Shown here: positions 12,300 through 24,200 of the stretch, one piece after another
How positions within the stretch are numbered: the first letter of the stretch is position 1
How the letters are laid out: the number at the start of each line of letters is the position of its first letter
DNA from: Siphonodentalium dalli
Lineage: Eukaryota; Mollusca; Scaphopoda; Gadilida; Siphonodentaliidae
Assembly (NCBI GenBank): GCA_032622095.1
Contig: CP136067.1
Location: 55,781,899 to 55,845,898, forward strand
Direction: 5' to 3'
DNA length: 64,000 nt
The notes under the pieces: model-generated
Told to the model about the DNA's origin: nothing
The model's database searches: none
What the model saw: the letters and a program-made list of their open reading frames with translations, nothing else
Program-made: the position numbers and the translations under genes

Positions 12300-15200
12300 G
12301 CACATAGACCTTATTGGCTCCCCGACTATTAGGTCTCCCATAGCAGTTGAGGCCTGAGCAGAATGAGGTTCCCAGAGGGTGAATTTGTTGATGCTAGCCG
12401 CCCATGCGGGATATCGTCACTAAATTCACCCTCTGGGGGACCTCATTCTGCAAATGAGACACACTATTTACAGACTTGAATGCTAGTTGAATATTTGTCC
12501 ATAAAATGTGCATTCTGACTGATTGAGAGGTGCTAACTACAGCTTTATTTTTATAATGAATAGAGCATGTTACTATGGACTCATCTATGGTAACTACGCA
12601 CATCTATCATTCATCAATGTGGCTGGGAGCCTGGCAATCCAGTGGAACCACATGTTGTTCATACAACTACTAGTATCATCTGGAACTGCTCCGACTAACA
12701 GAATCATTGTCAGAATAGAACATTCCTAGAGATTTATGCACCAAAAGTATCAAATAAGAAGTCAGTTCATGAGATATGGAAACCCAATGAAAATGTGGTT
12801 TGTTACACAAACAAATTATTTGATTGATTGAATTATAATTGAGAAACACCATGTTTTGTTGGACAATTGGGGAATCAAGCATGAGAACAGTTTTCATGTG
12901 AACTCGACAACAAGCCGGCTCATTCGTAATCTGTTTTTATGCTCAAATCCCAGAACGTCCAGTTCAACGAAAATGAGTAAATTTACCCCCTAAATACTTT
13001 AGATTTTATGACAAAACAGCTTCTGGTAACTGTGACTATTTTGGGCTGTCACAATTATCAGATTTCATATTCATTCCAGACTGTTATACATATAAGTTCC
13101 AGGGAAGACTCAATTGTGCAATATCTCGTTTTATTTCATTAGAAGAAAGACACATATACAACAAAAGTTGAAAACAAAGATGGCTCTGGCCAAGTTTTTT
13201 GGCCCATAAGAGTGAATCTGTTAGACCGAGAATCACTAAAAATGGACGAACTATTAAAGAATATCCCAGATCTAAGGGCCATAACACAGGTACAAAAATC
13301 AGACAAACCTGATTTTTTAACACAATCAAGATATTTCTGTGAAAGATCTATATATATACCCAATATGAATGGAATCGGTTGACATTTGTTGAATTTAGTT
13401 TTCACACTAACGGTCATAAAATTGCTAAAGGTAGAAAACTAAGGAATCTGAGATGAAAATAAATAGCTAACTTATTTTTAATTCTGTAAACATTGAGAGA
13501 AAACCACGAATCAAAAGCAATATACATGTACATGTGGCATATACCGAGTTGTGTGTTTTTGGTACTATTCTGTGAATTATTTATTTCAATAAATACTCAC
13601 AATCACGGGACATTCCCACAGCCAAACACTTTTTAAAGCGACAGTACTGACAACGATTTCTGTTGAGTCGTATCACCATACACTTCCCATCACGTAAGCA
13701 CCTGTACTCAATCTGTTTCTGTATACTTCTTCGGAAAAATCCCTGTTAATCAAGAAAGCAAATTCTATTGAGTAGTTTTATAACGCTACTAATATTGGGT
13801 TTTGTATAACGTTTAACCAGTTACTTGTTCTAAAACATTTCAATTCAACAATGCTATGTAACTGTAAACTCTTTGATGCACTATGTGCCTTACCAATTGA
13901 GTCACAATGGATCCTTAAGCTTTTGGAGAGGTTTGTTGGAAACCTATTGTTTGAATTACATGTGCTAGTAATTTAAGCAACTCCACTGACACTGGTAACC
14001 AACTGACTAACTTAATCAGACCCAAGGTGTGAATACCCCCATTTATTCTATGGTTCAGCTGTATTATTGTCAATCTCAATCAGCAAACACCAATGACAGC
14101 TTGATGCCATGCATGTCTCATCATGGGAAGACATCCAATAAACACTTCAGCAACAAACGAGACGTCACTCAGAAGATCCATGTGAAGTTTGGTATAAATA
14201 AGATGAACGAGAGGCCGATCACGATCGGCAGATGTTAACCCATCCCTTGGCGATAGTAAATTACTATGATCGGAATCATAAATAAGAGTTTTGGTGTTTA
14301 ATTATAGAGTATACTGTTATGTACTATTATATACAAATGTACATAACACAAATTATTAGAATTGATGGGTCACTCGCATTTATATAAGATAATGCACTGG
14401 TACAGGATCTGTAATGCTGCACCACCACAGCCTTGGGTTAAATGTGAAAGGTGACCTGGACATGGAATACTTGGGTTAAGAGAGTCCAATTTAAGTTTAC
14501 AATGATAATGTATCAATTTTACCAACCATATAGATCAAGATAAGCCACATCACTGCTGACCCATTAATATCAATTATATAGCAGAGCTGTCAACAAATCA
14601 CAGGAATTGTTTATGTTGAAAGCTGACATCTCTATTAAACCAATAACATTTATAATGACTTCAGACCATCTGTAGAGTGATATCCTCAGCTGTGCAAGGC
14701 AGCACAGATGTCCAAGTCTACTGTTAATATCATGTGATGTGTATTGTTGAATCTTTATTTTAAATTAGATACCATAGCTATCTTTATCAGATTATCTGCA
14801 CATTGGCATAACAGACATCAGAAAACAAGAGATGGACTGTCGTCCGGTGCATACCCCCTTGTGGCATACCGCCTAGTGTGGGTATATCTATAACTTATGA
14901 CTGCTATACTCAGACAGATGGACCCAAAATTCAGCATTTTGATATAAACAAAGATGAATAACTATAGAACAAAAAACCAAAAAAAAATAGTTGAATGTGT
15001 CATTAAATGTCATCAGAGTGGTGAACTCCATACAAAATTTCATTGAGATCCGAGCATATACTGTTCAAGTTATGACCTGAACAGACATCAGAAGGACCAA
15101 ACCAACATTTCCAGATAAACAAAGATGAATAACTCTAGAATGGAAAAGTGGACCAGAACGATGTAACCCTCTATTGAATGTCATCATAGTGGTGAACATC

Positions 15201-18200
15201 CATACCAAATTTCATTGAGATCCCAGAACAACTGTTGAAGTTATGACATGAACAGACACCAGACGGACCAAAAAGCCAACATTTCCAGATAAACAAATAT
15301 GTATAACTCTAGAATGGAAAATCCGAACAAAACGATGGAACACTCTTTTTAATGTCTTCATAGTAGTGAACATCCATACCAAATTTCATTGAGATCCCAG
15401 CACAACTGTTGAAGTTACGACATGAACAGACACCAGACAGACCAAAAAGCCAACATTTCCATATAAACAAAGATGAATAACTCTAGAATGGAAAATCGGA
15501 ACAAAACGATGTAACCGTCTATTGAATGCCCCCATAGTAGTGAACATCAGTACACAATTTCATTGAGATCTGAGCACTACTGTTCAAGTTATAACATGAA
15601 CAGACACCTGGCAGACCAAAAATCCAACATTTCCAGACAAACAAAGATGAATAACTCTAGAATGGAAAATCGGAACAAAACGATGGGACCCTTTGTTTAA
15701 TGTCATCATAGTTGTGAACATCCATACCAAATTTCATTGAGATCCCAGCACAACTTTTGAAGTTACGACATGAACAGACACCAGATGGACCAAAGAGCCA
15801 ACATTTCCAGATAAACAAAGATGAATAACTCTAGAATGGAGAATCCGAAAGAAATGATGGAATCCTCTATTTAATGTCCTCATAGTTGTGAACATCCATA
15901 CCTAATTTCATTGGGATCCGAGCACTACTGTTCAAGTTATGACATGAACAGACATCGGACCGACGTATGCACGCACACACACACGCACGCACGAACACAC
16001 GCATGGACAGGTGCAAAACAGTATACCCCCCTTTTTTAAAAGGGGGTATAATAATATAGCCTTATCAATAGCTAAGTAGTCAAAAGGCATGGGATGGAAT
16101 TGATGAATTGGATTTAATGTCGCTCCAAACAAATTTACCAGTACATAACACAAGATTTTGGACCGATTTAAACAAATTTGGTGTGGTGACTCGGGGTACC
16201 CTTGGCAGAGTTATAATGGTGTTAGTTTTTCAAGTTTTGTTAACTTTAAAAAAAAAATTGTTTTTAATTATTAAAAAAAATATATTATATGTGTATATAT
16301 TTTTTTATTTTTTTATTTTTTTTTTTTGTTAAATTGAGCAAGGAATTCAATCTAAAAAAAATTGTTTTTGTAAGAGTGAATATTTTTTCGAAAAAGGGTC
16401 ATAACTCAGTTAAAAATAGTCGCATCAAACCCATATTCGAACTCGATCTGTCTTTTCTGCTGAGAAATTCATATACAAAATTTGGTTACGATCAGATAGA
16501 AAATATTTGAGTTCTTGCACCATGCGTAAAGTGTCTACAGACAGATGGACGGACGGACAGACTAGCGGCGAGTGGTCAATCCGGACAACGACACTATGTT
16601 TACCATACTATGGTATGGGTAAACATAAAAAAGAATTTAGTCATGCAAAGAGCAAAATCCAAGATGGCTGCTGACAGCCATGTTTTTGATCGAAAATTGT
16701 TCTTATTCGATAGCTCCCATCGACAGGTGATCTTAAATTTGCCTGTAATCTTCAAAACATTTCTTCAATAAATGTGGGCTGCAGGATGTGCCGATGGATT
16801 TAAATTTGAAATCAAAGATGGCTGCTAGGAGCCATGTTTTGCAAACAAATTCGGAAAATTTTATGGCTATCTAGAGATCACCCCGAAGATCAATTATGTT
16901 TTTCTAATGATTGGAAGAGGAATGCGACCTGTATGATATGCCAAAGGAAATTGTTGATGACTGCACAGATGGTTCAGTGCAAGAACGGACGGGTGCCAAC
17001 CCATGGCAATAGCTCAAACTTGACTTTGTAAAGTTGAGCTAATATTATATGAAACTCCTTTTGAAGATAAATTAGCAATATGATTCCCATAAAATACAGG
17101 AAAAACCTCTGGTGTTAACCCTTTACCCAACAGAAGGGGCCTGTGCCAATGCATTCTCTTATATATGCGAGTCGACCATAGGTCGTCTCGCATATATAAG
17201 AGAATGCATTGGCTTAACACATTAAAAATTATAAAATTGTTAAAGAATGTAAGAAAAAATGGTAAAAAAAAAAATTTTTAGGCCAATGCATTCTCTTATA
17301 TATGCGAGGCGACCTATGGTCGACTCGCATATATAAGAGAATGCATTGGCACAGGGCATAACTGTAACTATCACAATGTGGTCAAGGAGCCGGTTCCAAT
17401 GATATCCATATTTGTATGGTTCTATTGAGACAGACCGAAGATATTTTAGGCTGTTGAAGCTTTATTTGGCCGGTTTTGGCCGGTTTGTTGGGTAAATCGT
17501 TAAGACATTTCACTTGAAATTCTTTTAAAGGCCCACATTATTTTCGATTCCCCAGATAATTTTATATAAAATATATGCCATATTATATACCATTTGAAAG
17601 AGAAGCTCCAAAAACATTGTATTATCAACTTATTTGATGTAATAAACTGTGAACATTTTGTTTTTGTTGAGATACATGATTTGGTGTTCTTTGCTCGAGT
17701 TTCATTATTTTTAATGGAAGGGGAATAACTCTGTATCATTATATTCCCCTTCCATTGAAAACACATTTTTAGTTTGAATTCTAGGAGCCATAACGGGGGA
17801 AATATTTCCATGCTTTCAACTGTTTTCTATTTCTCTATGGGCATCTTCTGAGATACAGACATTTCAAATGGTGATGAATTATAGTATTTTAATCATATTT
17901 TATGGCATAGATTGTTATAAAAACTGTATATGAAGGCACTATTAAAAAAATTAATGGTGACAAAAAAAATAAGCAGGCCTTTAAAAGATGAATTTTCAAA
18001 GATGTTGTGATTTCTAAAAACAGTATAATTTCCTGATCAGTTTGTGGGACAAAATAGGGAACAAATGTTTCCTTGTGACAGAAGCTCCTGTCGACTGGAC
18101 TCTCCGACTCAAAACTATTATTTTAAAACTCTGAATCAATACATAAACTTCAGGGAAGAGATATACCATTTTTAACCCTTTCATTACTAAATTAATTCTC

Positions 18201-21200
18201 CAATTCTGGTATTAAAGTATATATTGGAATGGTCTATCATTCATCAGGAGGGATTTTCAGGAAATATTATAAAGCAGACAACTGACAGACAGACAGATAA
18301 CACAAGGGCAGAAGGATTCCTATCCATTGTGGAAAATGGTCAGATAATACTAAAGAATGATCATCAAAGACCTATGGCCATAACTTAATTATAATCTGAA
18401 CATTTCCTTAGGGAACGAATCATCAATGAGTATTTAGTAAAGAAAGGTTTAAAGGAACAGTGATAAAGGTTACAGTAATGCCCTAAATAATCGACTGCTT
18501 AACCTCGGCAGAATTATGGGTAATTTTTCAGGATTTAGAGCTTTCTGATGAATGACTACAAGCCATATTTCCAACTCTCACTGAGAGCTTTCCAATGAAT
18601 GGCAACAAGCCATATTTCCGACTAAATCCTTAAAAATTATCCATAATTCTGCTGTGGTTAAGGAGTCGAATATTTAGGGCATTACTATATATGGTACACA
18701 CCTTGCATCCTTCACACGAGGTGACGCCATAGTGGTAGCCAGATGCTCGGTCTCCGCACACCTTACATGGAATGAATGATTGCTTAGGGCTGTTAGAATC
18801 TGCTGCTGCCTGAACATTGTCTTCATCTGTAAATGGAATGAGACCCGTTTGAATGACATAATCGGTAGAAGTTATTATTATTCATAGTTGAAAAGCTTAT
18901 CTGAATTAGAACAGCAGAATTACAGGTAATTTTTCAGGATTTAGTCGGAAATATGGCTTGTTGCCATTCATCGGAAAGCTCTCGGGGAGAGCTTTCCAAA
19001 GAATGGCAACAAGGCATATTTCCGACTAAATCCTGAAAAATTACCCATAATTCTGCTGTGGTTAAGGAGTCGATTATTTAGGGCATTACTGTACATGTAG
19101 TCTCTTATCCCAAAGTCACTTGTATGATGACAAGACAATATACAATTTTAAGTCGGTGTTAATGGACGAGCTACTGGATACTCATAAAGTAGATGGTCAA
19201 GGGTGTAGCCCGAGACTATTAATTTTACAGATGTCCTGTAGCTCGTCCATTAACCCTTTACCCAACAAACCGGCCATGTGCCAATGCATTATCTTATATA
19301 TGCGAGTCGACCATACATATAGGTCGCCTCGCATATATAAGAGAATGCATTGGCTTAACACATTAAAAATTATAAAATTGTTAAAGAATGTAAGAAAAAA
19401 TGGTAAAAAGTGTTAAAAACAGATTTTTTTTAGGCCAATGCATTCTCTTATATATGCGAGGCGACCTATGGTCGACTCGCATATATAAGAGAATTCATTG
19501 GCACAGGGCATAACTGTAACTATCACAATGTGGTCAAGGAGTCGGTTCCAATGATATCCATATTTGTATGGTTCTATTGAGACAGACCGAAGATATTTTA
19601 GGCTGTTGAAGCTTTATTTGGCCGGTTTTGGCCGGTTTGTTGGGTAAACCTGGGTTAACCAACTTAAAACACAGTTTTATAATATACAAGGAGAAATTAC
19701 ATTGATACAGATGAAAAATTCTGATAAATATTGATAAATGAGATGTTTACGAACATCTTTCTGGGGGAAATGCCAATGCAATTATCTGTATTTTGGGCAC
19801 GATTGCATTTTAGGATAGTTTTGACTGGAAATTATCAAAGTATTATCATTCGGCACTGAAGAACAGTAACTCTGTTATGATGACATGTTATGTTTGAATG
19901 TGATACAGTAAATACAACTGGTATGCAAACATGCTGCCTTTTCTGACAAGGAATTGTATTACCTGGGATTTATAAGCACTATGCAGATGTTTGTTATTGT
20001 GGGCGGTGTTAGATGTCCCGGTGGGAGTAGATGTCCGGGTGGGAGTTCGTTGTTCATACATTGTCCTTGGGAGACATGACCATTCTAGATTACGAAAGTC
20101 AACTTGTGGTACATGTATAAGCATAGTATAAAATGCCCATTCGGAAAATAGAAAGCCGAGTTAGATCAAAGGAGCAGGGTTTTAACTATAAATAATATCA
20201 TTTTTTACTAGCTCAGTCATTTATAATAGTGAAATTAGAATTCTGTTTTGCCTCAGGAGATGGAAGCGAGGTTATAATAGAGATGGCTACTGTATTAGTT
20301 ATGAAACAATTCAAATGCCAGCCTACATAAAAGACTAAATAATGAAGAATCATTTAGGTATAGGCCCCTTTAATGCAAACACAATATATTAAAGTAAAGC
20401 CCTAAATAATCGACTCCTTAACCACAGCAGAATTATGGGTAATTTCACTGAGCGCTTTCCGATGAATGGAAACAAGCCATATTTCCGACTAAATCCTGAA
20501 AAATTACCCATAATTCTGCTGTGGTTAAGGAGTCGATTATTTAGGGCACTACTGTACATCTGTCAAGTTGAATAGCTGAGTCATTTTTACCAGTGAAATT
20601 ATAATTCAGCTATGCCTCAAGAGCTAGCAGGTTAATCAAGACAGCTACTGAATTAGTTATGAAACAATTGCATTTGTCAATCTTGAGGACAATAACCTTG
20701 GATGGTTCAGATTGAGGTTAGTGTGACTCATAATGATCTGATCATGACTAGGAGCTGCTGTGTTAGTTAATAGAGCTGTGGAATCTTGGCTTGTAAAAAA
20801 TCAATTCTTTGGCACCATAGCATAGGATAACAGTATGGGCCAGGCTTGAAACCATTCAACTGCACAGTGCTAAAATTGATTACCAAATAATGTTAATTCC
20901 CCAGGGTGAGTTTGTGAAATCCCCAATTTGTTCACCATCCCAAGAAAATATTAAAAGGTACATAACGCCTTCGTAGTGGGTAAATTTGAACGATTAAAGA
21001 GGTTTGTAAAACTATCATTAATATGAAGAACATGGAAAAATAGACAGACTGTAAATTGTTCTTATTTTATTATTGTGAACTCTCCATTGACAATATTTTG
21101 CATGCTGAAACCAGTGATATGTAAGCATTACTGTTTTACCAGGTTTTGAATTTTGGTCGGCTGGATCATCTACGATAAAGATCATTTCTAATTTCATTGC

Positions 21201-24200
21201 CCATTTACGATGAATATTAGCATTTTGAAAACATGCTTTATTTGTTTTCATAATTTGGGGTCTCAAAATGGGGGGGGGGGGGGGGGGGGGGGGGTCTGGG
21301 TTATCCTACCCCAAAATTTTTCAACAGTTAATTGGGTACTTCAGAGTTAATAATTACTAGTAAGAAGTTTTAGCCTAAAATATTCCAACTTAAATTTTTG
21401 AAAATTCCAAATGTTGAAAAGTTTGACCCTTGTCGCCACATCCCTTTTTGCACACAATTTACCATATTTGTTCCAACTCACATTCTCTCAGACTTGATAA
21501 TCATTAAGACCAGGTACATGCCGACAATGGGGGGGGGGGGGTGTTGTGCCACCCCATAACTTTTGAGCAAAATTTTCAAAACATTATGTTAATTTAAGGC
21601 TGCCACAACATTAATTAGAAATTAGGAAATTTAAACTATCTAAATTATCTCAAACAGTTTTTGCCTAAAATACTCAACTCAAGTTAAAATACCAAACATT
21701 GAAAAGTTTGACCAAAATTATGGGGGGGGGGGGGGGGGGTTACACCCCAAAATCACCGTCGTCATGTCCCTTTTGCACATAGTCTACCATAGTTTGTTCC
21801 AACACACATTGTCTAAAACTTGCAAATCCTTACTTCCAGGTAAGTGCCGACAAGTGGAGAATGGGATCTGGGTATCATTAGTTGTAATTGTGTGCCAGAT
21901 AATTCATCCAAAATGGTTTAAAGTTGGAGGCAACATTAAAAAGTTAATCGCAACTTCTGCCAAAATTCTGCCAAGCTGCTATAAAAATATTCTACTTTTG
22001 GCCTAAAACTAAAATAATTCACACTATAGAAAGTTTGAAAATCCTTGGTTGGAAATTTATCAAAATCCAAGTAATTATTAAAGCTATTAAGCTTCGATCT
22101 GAATTTGCCAAGGTTGTCTCATAAAGTGGAACCTTGGAAAAGATCGGAAATCCTTGATTCAGTGTTGACCAAACCTTGGTAAAGCTTAGTAAACCTTGGA
22201 TTTAAGTTTTGCCAAGCTTTACCAAGGTTTTCACACAAATCCTTTGAAAACCTTGGTTGTGGAGAGATTACATTGTCAAACCTTGGAAAAGCTTGTAAAC
22301 CTTAGTCGCAAATCTACTGCCACATGACTGGGTAACATGACTGTAAACCTTAGTCGCATATCTACTGCCACATGACTGGGTAACATGACTGTGCAGACGG
22401 CGCTGTTGTCTATGGCAGACATTTTGAATCAACTGTTGCACTGAGTTTTAATCCATGTTTTATCACAAAAATCTTCAGGTAAGTTATTTATTGTGTGGCC
22501 CTAATGTTTTCTATTTGACTCATAGCATATGCTTGTAGTGATATTTTTATTTACGATATTATTTTTAAAATTATTTTACCATTTCCAAGAATAACCTTCA
22601 GGACCACTATCTACCATTTCATTCCAAAGGCTTGTCTCTATAATTATTTACTCATAGCAAATTTATCTAATTTAATTGTTTTATCACACTCAAAATACCT
22701 CAGATCCATAAAAAATATACCTGTGATAGGCTGTGAATATTATCCTATATAATTTAAATGGCATTATTTCATAATGTACCATTTATCTTAAACTACATAT
22801 AAACAAGCAGTCGCAGACGGCGGAATCCCCCGTCGAATTGTGCAGTTGGGGAAGTGCATTCTCAATAATGTTTGCGTTCTCAGTATGTGCTAAACAAGAG
22901 GTGGGATTTTGTCAAAAAGCCTGGCTTGCGAACTCATTTTAGGTACTGGTCATGGGAACGAATATACCAAAAATCTTTTTAATCCGTTGACATTCGTGGA
23001 AATTAGCCCTGTGACGTCGTCCATTTGCACCAAAATAATAAACAAAGTCCAATAACTCCGGTAAAAATATCCGGCCGGACCTAGCTTGCGAACTCATTCT
23101 AGGTAATGGTCATGTGAACTCATATACCAAAAATCTTTGAAATCCGTTGAGATTTGTGGAAATAAGCCCTGTAACGTCGTCTATTTGCTATTTGGTAAAT
23201 TCGACAAAAATAATAAACAAAGTCCAATAACTCCGGTAAAAATATCCGGCCGGACCTGGCATGCGAACTCATTCTAGGTAATGGTCAGGTGAACTCATAT
23301 ACCACAAATCTCTGAAATCCGTTTACATTTGTTCAAGTTATGACTCTTACAAATTCGGGACAGACGGTACGATGGATGGACGGACAGACGGACGGAACCC
23401 ATTACTATATTCCCCGCAAATTTTTAATTTGGTTGGGGATAATAAAAATTCTGATTGAAAAGTAAATTTTGAATGAATAATAGCATGAATGATTATATGG
23501 GAGTGTTCAAGACTGTTGTCAATTTCAAGAGATTGTATCATTAAAGATGGTGATATTGTGAAACCTTGGTAAAGTTTGGTAAAGCTAGGCCAATAAGCTT
23601 GATAAAGCTAGGCTGCAACACTGGTAAAACTTGGTAAAGCTACTAAATAGACTACAACCTTTGTAAAGCTTGGTAAAGCTTGGTTGTAACCTTGGTAAAG
23701 CTTGGTAAAGCTAGGCTGCAAACTTGGTAAAGCTTGGTAAAGCTAGGCTGCAAACTTGGTAAAGCTTGGTAAAGCTAGGTTGCAACCTTTGTAAAGCTTT
23801 GTAAAGCTTGGTAAAGCTAGGTTGCAACCTTGGTAAAGCTTGGTAAAGCTAGGCTGCAAACTTGGTAAAGCTTGGTAAAGCTAGGTTGCAACCTTGGTAA
23901 AGCTTGGTAAAGCTAGGCTGCAAACTTGGTAAAGCTTGGTAAAGCTTGGTAAAGCTAGGTTGCAACCTTTGTAAAGCTTGGTAAAGCTGAGGTTGCAACC
24001 TTGGTAAAGCTAGGCTGCAAACTTGGGCAAAGCTCAGTAATTAAAGATAGGTTGCAACCTTGGTAAAGCTCGGTAAAGCTCAGTTACAACCTTGGTAAAG
24101 CTCATCTACAATCTTGGTAAGCTGGGTAAAGTTTGGTTTCAACGTTGGTACAGCTTGATAAATTTTGACTGCAACCGTGGTAAAGCTCAGCTGCAACTTG

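Larger units (their letters stand above)
5263..12328. mobile_element. Large foldback transposon (7,066 bp) with long inverted arms
   Basis: The ends are TAGTCGGGGAGCCAATAAGG and its complement, flanked on both sides by TTA (5260-5262 and 12329-12331). The left arm runs 5263 to about 6520 and the right arm about 10785 to 12328, diverged but collinear in inverse order. The right arm holds an extra direct duplication. The middle has GC-rich CCGCGG patches at 6530-6640 and 8630-8870, a small MITE at 7739-8039 and inverted minisatellites at 8930-10570. The 3-bp TWA duplication suggests PIF/Harbinger, but no transposase was recognised, so it is probably non-autonomous. Confidence 0.82.
4968..12478. 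mobile_element. Older hairpin MITE split by the 7.07 kb foldback element
   Basis: The left part (about 4968-5262) and right part (12329-12478) together match the uninterrupted copy at 27341-27795. Shared blocks are the aagcctgcaaatagtgt-type end, cagaatgaggtccccagagg, the hairpin around aaattcaccctctg, cttcaactggggaacttcaa and the right end caaatgagacacactattta. The interruption begins after ctgatcTTA and resumes at TTAggtctccc, where the intact copy reads ctgatcctacatgtaggtctccc. Confidence 0.85.

Noticed and set aside
17713-17757. Hairpin aatggaaggggaata/tattccccttccatt as a terminator or MITE
   Set aside because: It is a single short inverted repeat without TIR, duplication or other copies in the window.
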